Assembly (NCBI RefSeq): GCF_009866655.1
Contig: NZ_CP047420.1
Coordinates: 1,860,001-1,924,000 of the forward strand
Direction: 5' to 3'
From: Rathayibacter sp. VKM Ac-2804
GTDB lineage: Bacteria; Actinomycetota; Actinomycetes; Actinomycetales; Microbacteriaceae
Length of the DNA: 64,000 bases
The notes under the pieces were generated by a model, which was not told where the DNA came from, did not search any database, and saw only the letters and a program-made list of their open reading frames with translations. The translations under genes were made by a program, and so were the position numbers. Each line of letters starts with the position of its first letter. The first letter of the stretch is position 1. This document shows positions 1 through 8,652 of the stretch, piece after piece.

Positions 1-1032
1 GTCGTCGCCGACCTCGCCGATCGCGTCGCCGTGATGTACCAGGGCGAGCTGGTCGAGGAGGCGCCGGTCGCCGAGCTGTTCGCCGCGCCGAAGGCCGAGT
101 ACACCCGCACGCTGCTCGCCGCCGTGCCGCACGTGGGCCAGGGAGTCGCCCGGGCGAAGGAGCGCGCCATCGAGCGCGCCGGCGCCCCGGAGGCGGAGAC
201 GCTCGTCCTCGCCGAGGATCTGCGGATCCAGTACCCGGGCCGGCTCGGCCGCCCCGGCTTCGTCGCGGTCGACGGCGTCTCCTTCCGCATCCGTGCCGGG
301 GAGGTGCTCGGCCTGGTCGGCGAGAGCGGCTCGGGGAAGACGACCATCGGCCGCGCGATCGCCGGGCTCACCCCCGTCACCGGCGGCTCATTGCGGGTGC
401 TCGGCAAGGAGATGCGCGGCATCCGCGAGCGCGCCTTCCGCCCCGTCCGCGGCGACATCGGCTTCGTCTTCCAGGACCCGGCCTCGAGCTTCAACCCGCT
501 GCTGACGATCGCCGAGTGCGTCGCCGAGCCGCTGATCGTGCACGGCCGAGCCCGCGACGCCGGCGCCGCCCGGAAGCGGGTCGACGAGCTGCTCGAGGCG
601 GTGCAGCTGCCGCGCTCCTACGGCGACCGCTACCCGCACGAGCTCTCCGGCGGTCAGCGCCAGCGCGCCAGCCTGGCCCGCTCGCTCGCGCTCGAGCCGA
701 AGCTGCTGATCGCCGACGAGCCGACCTCGGCGCTCGACGTCTCGGTGCAGGCGCGCGTGCTCGAGCTGTTCGCGGAGCTGCAGCGCGAGTTCGGCTTCGC
801 CTCGCTCTTCATCAGCCACGACCTCGCCGTCGTCGACCTCCTCGCGGACCGGATCGCCGTGCTCTACCGCGGCGAGCTGGTCGAGGAGGGCACCGGCGAG
901 GAGGTGCTGTCCGCGCCGAAGCACCGGTACACGCAGCGGCTGCTGGCCTCGCTGCCGGTGCCGGACCCGGGGGAGCAGGCCGAGCGCCGCGAGCTCCTGC
1001 GCAGCATCGTCGAGGCGGAGCGGACGGCGTGA
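1..1032 (+). CDS. Peptide-type ABC transporter ATP-binding protein, 5' end missing (probable double-ATPase fusion)
   Basis: The reading frame is open from base 1, so the gene starts outside the window; 343 codons are visible. The first ~30 residues look like the end of one ABC domain (a [22 protein letters not shown] segment after the H-loop), and a complete second ABC domain follows: Walker [10 protein letters not shown] near visible residue 108, Q-loop VFQDP, signature LSGGQRQR near 216, Walker [13 protein letters not shown] near 238 and H-loop ISHD. This is the layout of fused OppD/OppF-type ATPases that drive dipeptide, nickel or opine importers. It is translationally coupled to the next ATPase gene, since GTG at 1029 overlaps the TGA. 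The permease and binding-protein genes are presumably upstream. Family confident, substrate unknown. Confidence 0.93.
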   Translation, partial: VVADLADRVAVMYQGELVEEAPVAELFAAPKAEYTRTLLAAVPHVGQGVARAKERAIERAGAPEAETLVLAEDLRIQYPGRLGRPGFVAVDGVSFRIRAGEVLGLVGESGSGKTTIGRAIAGLTPVTGGSLRVLGKEMRGIRERAFRPVRGDIGFVFQDPASSFNPLLTIAECVAEPLIVHGRARDAGAARKRVDELLEAVQLPRSYGDRYPHELSGGQRQRASLARSLALEPKLLIADEPTSALDVSVQARVLELFAELQREFGFASLFISHDLAVVDLLADRIAVLYRGELVEEGTGEEVLSAPKHRYTQRLLASLPVPDPGEQAERRELLRSIVEAERTA

Positions 1033-1910
1033 GCCGAGCCGCCGCCTCGGCGCCCATCGTCGTCGACGACCTGAGCGTCGAGTACCCGCCGCGGGGGATC
1101 AGCGGGCGCTGGACCGCCCTGCGCGGGGTCAGCCTCCGCGTCGAGCCCGGCGAGGTGCTCGGGATCCTCGGCGGCAGCGGCTCCGGCAAGTCGACGCTGG
1201 CGCGCGTCCTCGGCGGCGAGGGTCTCGACGGCCCGGCCGGCGCCGGCGCGCGGACGCGGCCGGTGATCATCGGCGGCGAGGCCACCGTCTCCGGCCACCG
1301 CCTCCGCGGCATGCCCGCCCGCGAGGTCAAGCGGTTCACCTTCGACGTCGCGCACCTCGCTCAGGACGCCGGAGCGGTGCTGCGCCCGGAGCTGACCGTC
1401 TCCGAGCTCATCGCCGAGCCGATCTTCCTCCGCGACCGGCACTACGACCCGAAGAGCGCGGCGGTGCGCGTGGCGACGCTGCTCGACTCCGTGCACCTGC
1501 CGCTGTTCCTGCTCGACCGCTTCCCCTACGAGCTCTCCAGCGGTCAGCGGCAGCGCGTCGCGATCGCCCGCGCGCTCGTGCTCGGACCGAAGGTGCTGAT
1601 CGCCGACGAGCCGACCTCGGGCATCGACGCGACCGTCCGCGAGTCGATCGTCGACCTGCTGACGGATCTCCGCCGGCAGGAGGGCTTCGCGGCGGTCGTC
1701 GTGAGCCACGACATCGACGTGCTCAGCCGGGCGACCGACCGGATCGCCGTGCTGGTCGAGGGCGAGGTGGTCGCCTACGGCCCGCTGCTCGAGGTTCTGA
1801 CCGAGTCGCGGCACCCCTACGTCCGCGAGCTCGGCGCCGCGTTCGCGGAGTTCGAGCGCTTCGACGCCACCCGTGCCGCGCGCACGGCGCCCGCGGAGGA
1901 CGCCGGATGA
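1029..1910 (+). CDS. ABC transporter ATP-binding protein (OppF/DppF-like)
   Basis: 293-residue single ABC domain. Walker A GGSGSGKST lies near residue 52, the signature is SSGQRQR (a degenerate LSGGQ), Walker B is [12 protein letters not shown] and the H-loop VVSHD. The GTG start at 1029 overlaps the TGA of the preceding ATPase by two bases, which shows translational coupling. An ABC ATPase following a double ATPase is unusual, because double-ATPase importers normally need no third nucleotide-binding subunit. It may form a separate heteromer or contact a metallophore/peptide permease. The stop overlaps the ATG of the downstream dehydrogenase (ATGA). Confidence 0.92.
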   Translation: MSRAAASAPIVVDDLSVEYPPRGISGRWTALRGVSLRVEPGEVLGILGGSGSGKSTLARVLGGEGLDGPAGAGARTRPVIIGGEATVSGHRLRGMPAREVKRFTFDVAHLAQDAGAVLRPELTVSELIAEPIFLRDRHYDPKSAAVRVATLLDSVHLPLFLLDRFPYELSSGQRQRVAIARALVLGPKVLIADEPTSGIDATVRESIVDLLTDLRRQEGFAAVVVSHDIDVLSRATDRIAVLVEGEVVAYGPLLEVLTESRHPYVRELGAAFAEFERFDATRAARTAPAEDAG

Positions 1911-2830
1911 GCGCGCCGCGCGTCGCCGTCCTGCCCCGGCCGAAGCCGGTCTTCGCCGACGCGATCGAGGCGGGCGGCGGCACCGTCGTCGGCGTCGAGG
2001 AGGCCGAGGCGCTGCTCTGGCTCTCCTACGGACGCACCGACGAGCTCGCCGCGGTCCTGGCGGAGCATCCGGGCATCCGCTGGGTGCAGCTGCCCTGGGC
2101 GGGCGTCGACGTCTTCGCGCCCGTGCTCCGCAGCACCGGGCGTCGAGGCCTGCGCTGGACCAGCGCGAAGGGCGCCTACGCGGAACCGGTCGCCGAGCAC
2201 GCCCTCGCCCTGACCCTCGCACTGCTGCGCTCGCTGCCCGAGCGCGCCCGGGCCGACTCCTGGGGAGCGAAGCGCGCCAGGACCCTGCACCGCGCGCGGG
2301 TCGTCGTCGTGGGCGCGGGCGGCATCGCTGTCGAGCTCCTGCGGCTGCTGAGTGTCTTCGACGCGCACGTCACCGTGGTGCGCCGGACCGACGCCGCCGT
2401 GGCCGGAGCCGACCGCACCGTCACCGCCGAGCAGCTGCCCGACGTGGTCGGCGACTCCGACGTCCTCGTGCTCGCGGCCGCCGCGACCGGCGGCACCGCC
2501 CGGCTGGTCGACGCCGAGCTGCTGCGGCGGCTGCCGGCCGAGGCCGTGCTGGTCAACGTCGCCCGGGGGAGCCTCGTCGACACCGACGCCCTCGTGACCG
2601 CCCTCGCGGAGGGGCGGCTCGCCGGCGCCGCGCTCGACGTGACGGATCCGGAGCCGCTGCCCGACGGGCATCCGCTCTGGAGCGAGCCGCGCTGCCTGAT
2701 CACCCCGCACTCCGCCGACACCCCGGAGATGACGACGCCGCTGCTCGCCGCGCGGGTCCGCGCCAACGTCGCCGCGTTCGCCGCGGGCCGCGAGCTGCTC
2801 GGCGTCGTCGACCCGGCGCTCGGCTACTGA
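1907..2830 (+). CDS. D-isomer-specific 2-hydroxyacid dehydrogenase
   Basis: 307 residues, a normal length for the family. It is predicted to oxidise or reduce a D-2-hydroxyacid with NAD(P). The Rossmann glycine motif VVVVGAGGIAVELL is near residue 130. The NVARGSLVD segment carries the catalytic Arg, DPEPLP the catalytic Glu and TPHSAD the catalytic His. The ATG overlaps the ABC ATPase stop (ATGA), so the enzyme is in the transporter operon and may process the imported compound or its keto/hydroxy derivative (inference). Substrate is not readable from sequence. Confidence 0.92.
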   Translation: MSAPRVAVLPRPKPVFADAIEAGGGTVVGVEEAEALLWLSYGRTDELAAVLAEHPGIRWVQLPWAGVDVFAPVLRSTGRRGLRWTSAKGAYAEPVAEHALALTLALLRSLPERARADSWGAKRARTLHRARVVVVGAGGIAVELLRLLSVFDAHVTVVRRTDAAVAGADRTVTAEQLPDVVGDSDVLVLAAAATGGTARLVDAELLRRLPAEAVLVNVARGSLVDTDALVTALAEGRLAGAALDVTDPEPLPDGHPLWSEPRCLITPHSADTPEMTTPLLAARVRANVAAFAAGRELLGVVDPALGY

Positions 2831-2838
2831 TCCAGGAT

Positions 2839-2866
2839 TTGGAGTTCGCGCAGACTTTGCTAAAGT
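2839..2866 (+). promoter_or_regulatory. Probable promoter of tRNA-Asn
   Basis: A TTGGAG -35 at 2839-2844 and a TAAAGT -10 at 2861-2866 are separated by 16 bp, with the tRNA starting 35 bp downstream. It lies just after the dehydrogenase stop. Assignment rests on consensus similarity only. Confidence 0.55.
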
Positions 2867-2901
2867 AGTCACGCGCTGTTCGCCTCCGGGCGAGCGGATG
2901 A

Positions 2902-2974
2902 TCCTCGATAGCTCAATTGGCAGAGCAATCGGCTGTTAACCGGTAGGTTCTTGGTTCGAGTCCAAGTCGGGGAG
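2902..2974 (+). tRNA. tRNA-Asn (GTT)
   Basis: A 73-nt cloverleaf can be drawn. The 7-bp acceptor stem is TCCTCGA with TCGGGGA and includes one G-U pair. The D arm is GCTC/GAGC, and the anticodon loop CTGTTAA has anticodon GTT at 2935-2937. The T arm is CTTGG/CCAAG around TTCGAGT, and the discriminator is G2974. A terminator follows directly. Confidence 0.95.
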
Positions 2975-2976
2975 CG

Positions 2977-3009
2977 AAGGGCCTGGGACTCCACTCCTGG
3001 GCCCTTTTT
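2977..3009 (+). terminator. Rho-independent terminator after tRNA-Asn
   Basis: A 12-bp stem (2977-2988 with 2995-3006, two G-U pairs) closes a 6-nt loop and runs into TTTTT. It is 2 nt after the tRNA and ends its transcript before the methyltransferase gene. Confidence 0.85.
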
Positions 3010-3109
3010 CGTGCCCGCGAGTCGTTCCTCCGGGCCCGGTCTCCCTGCCGGGTTCCCGCGTCCCCACCGGTCCGCCGTGCTCTCTGCCACGACCCCGACC
3101 GGAGCCCCC

Positions 3110-4225
3110 ATGCGCGACGACGTCCTCGACCTCCTCCGCCGCCGGCCCGACGTCGAGGCCCCCGATCTCGTCGCGGTCGACGCGAGCGACCGCCTCCTCC
3201 TCGACCTCGCCGCGGGGCACTCCCGGGTCGCCGTCGTCGGCGACGCCTTCGGAGCGCTGACGCTGGCCCTCGCCGCCGACGGCGTGGCGGTCTCCTCCGC
3301 CCAGGACTCGATCGTCGCGGAGCGCGCCCTCGCGGCCAATGCCGAGACGGTGCGCGCCACCGGCATCGAGCTCGCGCCCTTCACGATCGCCGACTCGATC
3401 GCCCAGGCGGTCGAGGGCGCCGAGATCGTGCTGCTGCGTCTTCCGCGCTCGCTCGACGCCCTGGCCGCCGTCGCGGCCGAGGTCGCACTCGCGAACCCCG
3501 CCGCGCAGCTCATCGGCGCCGGCCGGATCAAGCACATGTCGCTCGGCATGAACGAGGTGCTGGCACGCCGCTACGACAGGATCGACGTCAGCCTCGCGCG
3601 GCAGAAGTCGCGGGCGCTGCTCGCGAGCGAGGCGAAGGCGGACCAGCCCGCCGCCGCCGTCGCGGAGCGCCGCCGTCTCGTCGACCTCGGGCTCGAGGTC
3701 GTGGCGCTGCCGGGCGTCTTCGCCGGCGCGAAGCTCGACCTCGGCACGCGCGCGCTGCTCGCCGCGCTCGACCCGGCCGCCCTGCCCGGGGGAGTCGCGG
3801 TCGACCTCGGCTGCGGCTCCGGAGTCCTCGCCGCGTCGCTGGCTCTCGCCCGGCCGGACCTCGACGTCCTCGCCACCGACAGCTCCCGCTCGGCCGTCGA
3901 GTCCGCCGGCCTGACCGCCGAGGCGAACGGCCTGGGGGAGCGCATCCGGCTGCTCCGCGACGACAACGCCTCCACGCTCGCCGACGGATCGGTCGACGTG
4001 GTGCTCTGCAACCCGCCGTTCCACTCCGACGGCGCGGTGACCGACCTCGTCGCGCGCCGGATGATCCAGGCCGCCGGCCGCATCCTCCGGCCCGGCGGGG
4101 AGCTCTGGACGGTCTTCAACTCGCACCTCGCGCACCCCGCCGAGCTGCGCCGTTCCGTCGGGCCGACCAAGATCATCGAGCGCAGCGCGAAGTTCACCGT
4201 CGCGCGGAGCCGCCGCGAGGGCTGA
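3110..4225 (+). CDS. RsmC/RlmG-like class I methyltransferase
   Basis: 371 residues from ATG 3110. The C-terminal half is a SAM-dependent Rossmann methyltransferase with motif I VDLGCGSGVLA near residue 230 and the NPPF motif (LCNPPFHSDGA) near 303, which is typical of base-amino methyltransferases of the MTS family. The N-terminal half resembles the non-catalytic duplicated domain seen in RsmC and RlmG, enzymes that make m2G in 16S or 23S rRNA. A rRNA guanine-N2 methyltransferase is therefore likely, but the exact target base cannot be told. Upstream ATG or GTG codons in the same frame lie inside the tRNA and terminator and were rejected. Confidence 0.85.
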   Translation: MRDDVLDLLRRRPDVEAPDLVAVDASDRLLLDLAAGHSRVAVVGDAFGALTLALAADGVAVSSAQDSIVAERALAANAETVRATGIELAPFTIADSIAQAVEGAEIVLLRLPRSLDALAAVAAEVALANPAAQLIGAGRIKHMSLGMNEVLARRYDRIDVSLARQKSRALLASEAKADQPAAAVAERRRLVDLGLEVVALPGVFAGAKLDLGTRALLAALDPAALPGGVAVDLGCGSGVLAASLALARPDLDVLATDSSRSAVESAGLTAEANGLGERIRLLRDDNASTLADGSVDVVLCNPPFHSDGAVTDLVARRMIQAAGRILRPGGELWTVFNSHLAHPAELRRSVGPTKIIERSAKFTVARSRREG

Positions 4226-4349
4226 CCGCGAGCCCGCGTCGCCCGGGCGACCGCAAGCCCCCGTCGCGCCTCCGGCTCCGACGCCCGCTCCCGGGTACCA
4301 TCGCTCTCCGGCGTCCCCCGCGCCGTTCCCTGATGCCCCGGAGGCCGTC

Positions 4350-5177
4350 GTGCTCGAAGTCGTCCTCGTCCTCGCCCTGATCGTCGCGGCGGCGGCGATC
4401 GTGCTGTGGCGCCGCTCCGCCGCCGCCGAGCGCCGCGCGCTCGACAGCCGGGCCGAGGGGGCGGCGCGCGCCGTCGCCCTCGAGCTGTCCGTCCGGGAGC
4501 AGGAGGCGCGGCTGCGCATCGTCGGCGAGCTCGAGCAGCTCGCCGTCCGCGCCGCGTCGAAGGTGGTGGAGGAGGCCGAGAGCGTGCGGCTCACGATCGA
4601 CCGCGACCCCGCCGCGGCCTCGCGCTCCGCGGGTCGGGCCGTCAGCGCCGCCGAGGCGTCGCTCGCCCAGCTGCGCCGCATCGCGACGGTCGCCGCGGTC
4701 GATCCGCGCGAGCTGCCCGCGGCAGGCGGGACGGCCTCCCTGATCGGGAGCGCCCGGGAGCGCGGCCTGGTCGTGCAGGAGGAGACCTTCGGCGAGCCGT
4801 TCCCGCTCCAGGACGGCGCGGACGTCGCCGTGATGCGCGTGCTCGAGTACGCCTTCGACGAGGCCCTCGAGTCCGGCGGCACCGGCACCGAGCTGCGGAT
4901 CACCTCGCGCTGGACCGCCACCGGCCTGCGCGTCGAGGTCGACGACGACCGCGAGCGCCACGCCGGCGCCGAGTCCGACGCGAGCGCCGTCGATGCGGAT
5001 CTGCACGCCCTCACCGACCGCATCGACAGCCCCGCGCTCTCGGAGCTGCGCGAGCGGGCCGGCCTCTTCGGCGGCGACGTCGTCGAGAAGCGCACGCCCG
5101 GTGTCGGGCGCAGCGTCACCGCGTCCTTCCCGACCGTCCGCCACCACAACGGCGTGCACGGCGTCGACCTGGCCTAG
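4350..5177 (+). CDS. Membrane-anchored histidine-kinase-like protein, probably not an active kinase
   Basis: 275 residues from GTG 4350. An N-terminal transmembrane helix (residues ~2-20) is followed by a long Ala/Glu/Arg-rich helical region (~25-115), then a region with weak similarity to the HATPase fold (a LEYAFDEALESGGTGTELRI stretch near 165 suggests an N-box-like helix, and GLFGGDVVEKRTPGVGRSVTASFP resembles the last G-box and strand). I see no histidine in the helical region that could be the phosphorylated residue, and no clear G1/G2 boxes. It may be a pseudo-kinase or signalling scaffold. No response regulator is adjacent; the next gene is convergent. Confidence 0.6.
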   Translation: MLEVVLVLALIVAAAAIVLWRRSAAAERRALDSRAEGAARAVALELSVREQEARLRIVGELEQLAVRAASKVVEEAESVRLTIDRDPAAASRSAGRAVSAAEASLAQLRRIATVAAVDPRELPAAGGTASLIGSARERGLVVQEETFGEPFPLQDGADVAVMRVLEYAFDEALESGGTGTELRITSRWTATGLRVEVDDDRERHAGAESDASAVDADLHALTDRIDSPALSELRERAGLFGGDVVEKRTPGVGRSVTASFPTVRHHNGVHGVDLA

Positions 5178-5230
5178 GGCCTGCCTCGCCGCTCGGGCTC
5201 GGTCCTGCCCCGGCTCAGCTCTTCGCCGAC

Positions 5231-5797
5231 TCAGTCCTCGAGGTGCTCGACACCCGGGGTCCAGGAGACGCCGGGCACGCCCCAGCCGCGCTTGCGGGTG
5301 ATCTTCGCGACGGGCTTGGCGTACTCGTGCTCGAGGCGGTCCGTGTAGAGGACGCCGTCGAGGTGGTCGAACTCGTGCTGGAAGACGCGGGCGAACCAGC
5401 CCTCCGCCTCGATCTCGAACGGCGTGCCGTCGAGGTCGACCGCGCGCAGGATCGCGCGCTCGGAGCGCCGCAGCGGGAAGCGCTCGCCGGGGAAGGACAG
5501 GCAGCCCTCGGACTCGGTGTCCTCGTCGGCCTCGCCGAGCGGCGTCGGCGTGACGAAGAGCTCGGGGTTGATCGCGACGCCGCGGCGGGGCGTGCCGTCG
5601 TCGGCCTCGTAGTCGTAGACGAAGAGCCGCAGCGGCACGCCGACCTGCGGTCCGGCCAGGCCGACGCCGGGCGCCGTGTCCATGGTCTCGAACATGTCCG
5701 CGACGAGCGTGCGGAGCGCGTCGTCGAACTCGGTGACGGGGGCGGCGGGGGAGTGCAGGACGGGGTCGCCGGCGATGCGGATGGGGAGGACGGCCAT
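5231..5797 (-). CDS. def: Peptide deformylase
   Basis: 188 residues from ATG 5797; an in-frame upstream start at 5845 would add 16 unlikely residues. It removes the formyl group from the N-terminal Met of nascent proteins, using a bound metal. All three family motifs are present: GVGLAGPQVG (44-53), EGCLSFPG with metal ligand Cys99, and HEFDHLDG with the two His ligands and catalytic Glu142 (141-148). The LAGPQ variant and CLSFPG are usual in actinobacteria. It is convergent with the kinase-like gene. Confidence 0.97.
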   Translation of the reverse strand: MAVLPIRIAGDPVLHSPAAPVTEFDDALRTLVADMFETMDTAPGVGLAGPQVGVPLRLFVYDYEADDGTPRRGVAINPELFVTPTPLGEADEDTESEGCLSFPGERFPLRRSERAILRAVDLDGTPFEIEAEGWFARVFQHEFDHLDGVLYTDRLEHEYAKPVAKITRKRGWGVPGVSWTPGVEHLED

Positions 5798-5913
5798 GGG
5801 GATCAGGGTATCGCGGGCCCTGCGGACGGCCGTCCTGATCGTCATCCGCTCGTTAGCCGAGGTCCCCCGTGCGTCGGAGGATGCGCGGATCGATCGTGGG
5901 TAGGGTCGTGCCC

Positions 5914-6816
5914 ATGCCCACTGACCTCGCCGACCTTCTGAACGACCCGGCGAAGTTCATCGGCATCCCGATCGCTCTGGTCGGGGCGGTCTTCCTCTCC
6001 CTCGGCGCTCAGTTCCAGCACCGCGGAGTCGTCAAGGTCGAGCGGTTCTCCAAGCGCTCCGGCTCGAGCGGGCTGAGCGGTGGGCAGCTGTTCGCGCTGC
6101 TCTCGCGGCCGTCCTGGGTGATCGGCACGCTGATGCTGGCGCTCGCGATCGTCTTCCAGCTCACCAGCCTCGGCTTCTCGCCGCTGATCGTCGTCCAGCC
6201 GCTCGGCGCCGTCGCCCTCGTCATCACGGCGATCGTCAACGCCCGGGTGAGCAAGGTCCGGCTGAACGCGTCCTCGATCCGGGCGATCATGCTCTGCGTC
6301 GGCGGCGTCGGGGTCTTCGTGCTGGTGGCCGCCTTCAACGCGGTCGACGAGTCGATCCGGACGTCGCAGCTGATCACGATCCTGGTGATCCTCGCGGTCG
6401 TGATGACGATCTTCGTCATCGCCTTCCGCGTCTTCCGCAAGAAGGCCCGGGCCATCTTCTACATCCTCGGCGCCGGCGTCGTCTACGGCTTCGTCGCCAC
6501 CCTCGCCAAGGTCGTCCTCAACCGGATCAAGTTCGGCGAGTTCGACCCGCTGACCGTCGTCTGCATCGTGGCGCTCCTGGCCGCGACCGCGCTCGGCGGC
6601 TACTTCGTGCAGAACGCCTACGCGTCCGGGCCGCCCGACCTCGTCGTCGCCGGTCTCACCGTCGTCGACCCGCTCGTCGCCGTGGCGATCGGCATCATCG
6701 TCCTCGGCGAGGCGCAGTACGCCGCGCCGTGGGCGATCCCGCTCTTCATCGCGGCGGGAGTGGTCGCCATCTGGGGCGTCTTCCTCCTCGCGAAGCACCA
6801 CCCGCAGGCCCGCTGA
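5914..6816 (+). CDS. DMT/NIPA-like multi-span membrane transporter
   Basis: 300 residues, almost all hydrophobic, with about nine predicted membrane helices and the internal duplication style of the EamA/DMT superfamily. The GxxxLSLGAQFQHRGV start and the central TSLGFSPLIVVQPLGAVALV segment are like those of the actinobacterial DMT proteins related to NIPA magnesium transporters. ATG 5914 was chosen because TAGGGT at 5901-5906 would place transcription start at or next to the ATG, giving a leaderless message. Substrate unknown. Confidence 0.8.
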   Translation: MPTDLADLLNDPAKFIGIPIALVGAVFLSLGAQFQHRGVVKVERFSKRSGSSGLSGGQLFALLSRPSWVIGTLMLALAIVFQLTSLGFSPLIVVQPLGAVALVITAIVNARVSKVRLNASSIRAIMLCVGGVGVFVLVAAFNAVDESIRTSQLITILVILAVVMTIFVIAFRVFRKKARAIFYILGAGVVYGFVATLAKVVLNRIKFGEFDPLTVVCIVALLAATALGGYFVQNAYASGPPDLVVAGLTVVDPLVAVAIGIIVLGEAQYAAPWAIPLFIAAGVVAIWGVFLLAKHHPQAR

Positions 6817-6960
6817 GCCGCCCGACGCGAGGCGCCGCAATCCCCGGATCCGGCGCTCTCCGCGCCTACACTGGGACCGCTTCGAGACGCCGTGCACCCG
6901 CCCGAACCCACGCCGATCGCTCCTTCCTCCGAGCGACACGACATCGTTAGGACCCACTCC

Positions 6961-8241
6961 GTGTCAGATCCCCGCGACGCGTCACGACCCGAGTCGTCGA
7001 CCGGTGAGCCCGCCCCGGCTGACGCCGCCCGCCGCCCGCTGACCGTCGTGATCGGCTGCGACACCTTCGCCCCCGACGTCAACGGAGCCGCCAAGTTCGC
7101 CGAGCGCCTCGCCGCCGGCCTTCAGGCGCGCGGCCACGAGGTGCACGTCGTCGCGCCGTCGGCCGACGGCTGGAGCGGCACCCGCGTCGAGAGCCACGAG
7201 GGTCAGCGGATCATCGTGCACCGTCTCTTCAGCCTCCGCTGGTACCCGCACGACTGGCTGCGCTTCGCGCTGCCCTTCCGCATCCGCCAGAACAGCGCGC
7301 GGATCCTCGACGAGGTGAAGCCCGACGTCGTGCACTTCCAGTCGCACGTCATCGTCGGCCGCGGTCTGGGCCAGGAGGCGGCGAAGCGCGGCATCCGCAT
7401 CATCGGCACGAACCACTTCATGCCGGAGAACATGCTCGAGTTCACGCTGCTGCCCAAGGCCGCCCAGGCGAAGGCCGTGGCGATGGCGTGGCGGGCCGCC
7501 CGCCGCACCTTCGGCCGCGCCGAGGCCGTGACCACGCCGACCCGCAAGGCCGCGCAGTTCCTCGAGAAGTACACCGGTCTGCAGGGCGTGCACGCCATCT
7601 CCTGCGGCATCGACGCCGACAACTACACGCCCGACTTCACCCCGCGCACCGCCAACCGCATCCTCTTCGTGGGGCGCGTCACCGGCGAGAAGCACATCGA
7701 CGTCCTCCTCCGCGCGGTAGCGCTGCTCGATCCCTCGCTCGACGCGCAGCTCGAGATCGTCGGCGGCGGCGACCAGATGCGCAATCTGCAGCAGCTCGCC
7801 ACCACCCTCGGCATCGCCGACCGCGTCCACTTCGCCGGCTACGTCTCCGACGCCGAGCTGAAGCAGGCGTACAGCCGCGCCACCGTCTTCGCGATGCCCT
7901 CCATCGCCGAGCTGCAGAGCATCGCGACCATGGAGGCGATGGCCTCGGCCCTCCCCGTGGTCGCCGCCGACGCGATGGCCCTCCCGCACCTCGTCCACGA
8001 GGGCGAGAACGGCCACCTCTTCGAGCCCGGCAACGCGCAGGCCCTCGCCGACGGCCTCACCGACGTCCTGACGGCCGACCCCGAGCGCCTCGAGGCCCTC
8101 AAGCGCAGCTCGCTCCGCATCGTCGCCGCCCACGACATCAACCGCACGATCAGCACTTTCGAGAGCCTGTATCGTGGGGAGCCGGTGGCCGATCCGGCCG
8201 CCGACGCAGCGTCCGCTCCGGCAGGCCGAGCCGCCTCCTGA
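6961..8241 (+). CDS. Glycosyltransferase family 4 (GT-B), phosphatidylinositol-mannosyltransferase-like
   Basis: 426 residues from GTG 6961, which has an AGGAC ribosome site just upstream; a longer start at 6892 lacks one. The N-terminal acceptor domain begins VVIGCDTFAPDVNGAAKF, and the C-terminal nucleotide-sugar domain has the ILFVGRVTGEKHID strand and the EX7E-like loop (PSIAELQSIATMEAMASALPVV). It is like actinobacterial GT4 mannosyl- or glucosyltransferases acting on lipid or glycan acceptors. The gene ends 28 bp before the tRNA used as prophage attachment site. Confidence 0.88.
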   Translation: MSDPRDASRPESSTGEPAPADAARRPLTVVIGCDTFAPDVNGAAKFAERLAAGLQARGHEVHVVAPSADGWSGTRVESHEGQRIIVHRLFSLRWYPHDWLRFALPFRIRQNSARILDEVKPDVVHFQSHVIVGRGLGQEAAKRGIRIIGTNHFMPENMLEFTLLPKAAQAKAVAMAWRAARRTFGRAEAVTTPTRKAAQFLEKYTGLQGVHAISCGIDADNYTPDFTPRTANRILFVGRVTGEKHIDVLLRAVALLDPSLDAQLEIVGGGDQMRNLQQLATTLGIADRVHFAGYVSDAELKQAYSRATVFAMPSIAELQSIATMEAMASALPVVAADAMALPHLVHEGENGHLFEPGNAQALADGLTDVLTADPERLEALKRSSLRIVAAHDINRTISTFESLYRGEPVADPAADAASAPAGRAAS

Positions 8242-8269
8242 CGGTCCGTCCCGCTCCCTCGGGTGCCGC

Positions 8270-8343
8270 GGGGCGTTAGCTCAGCCGGTCAGAGCAGCGG
8301 ACTCATAATCCGTCGGTCACGGGTTCAAGTCCCGTACGCCCTA
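8270..8343 (+). tRNA. tRNA with CAT anticodon (elongator Met or Ile2), prophage attachment gene
   Basis: 74-nt cloverleaf: acceptor GGGGCGT with ACGCCCT (terminal G-U), D arm GCTC/GAGC, anticodon loop CTCATAA, T arm ACGGG/CCCGT around TTCAAGT, discriminator A. It lacks the three G-C pairs of an initiator anticodon stem. Whether it is Met or the lysidine-modified Ile tRNA depends on identity elements I cannot settle by eye. The 3' part from 8302 is the attL core, so the intact tRNA is kept on the left of the prophage. Confidence 0.9.
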
Positions 8344-8344
8344 C
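8302..8344 (+). repeat. attL core, 43-bp direct repeat in tRNA 3' half
   Basis: Identical over 43 bases to 45403-45445; the flanking bases differ on both sides (A8301 against G45402, T8345 against G45446). It covers the anticodon loop through the tRNA 3' end plus one base. Confidence 0.97.
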
Positions 8345-8652
8345 TCAAGTAATCCGCTGGACAGCGGCTGTTTCTCGGAATGGGCCGGTGGCGCCACGCG
8401 GCGCTCGTGGAGCAGACATGGAGCAGAGCGCGGCAGACGCCGCGCGGCACGAGCGCTCGACCGGGCGTCCCGGAGGCGCCGCAGCCGGTACACGAGCATC
8501 GGCTCGGCGGCGAGCGCCGCGGGGTCCTCGAGCACTCGGGCGAGGCGCTGGTAGCAGCGTGCCGGGCTGCCGAACGCTCGACGGATCTCGTCCTCGTCGC
8601 CGGCGCCGAGGCCGTAGTCGCGCGCGAACTCGAGGACGTCGAGGTCGCTCAC
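8341..8652 (-). CDS. DUF3263-like small phage protein
   Basis: 103 residues from GTG 8652, which overlaps the upstream stop (GTGA). The core VLEFARDYGLGAGDEDEI, then AFGSPARCYQRLARVLEDPAALAAEPMLVYRLRRLRDARSSARAARR matches the pattern of actinobacterial DUF3263 proteins (an aromatic/acidic helix, a TRYYQ-like segment, a D-P-M-L-V turn and a basic helix ending in ARR), probably a small nucleic-acid-binding helical protein. Its stop codon (CTA at 8341-8343 on the + strand) lies inside the attL core. It is the last gene of the leftward strand. Confidence 0.75.
   Translation of the reverse strand: MSDLDVLEFARDYGLGAGDEDEIRRAFGSPARCYQRLARVLEDPAALAAEPMLVYRLRRLRDARSSARAARRLPRSAPCLLHERRVAPPAHSEKQPLSSGLLE

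Noticed and set aside
2936..5149. 737-codon minus-strand frame
   Set aside because: Runs antisense through the tRNA, terminator and two + strand genes with recognisable motifs.
8270..8343. Possible initiator tRNA-Met
   Set aside because: It lacks the three consecutive G-C pairs of the initiator anticodon stem and has a G-U, not C-A, terminal pair.
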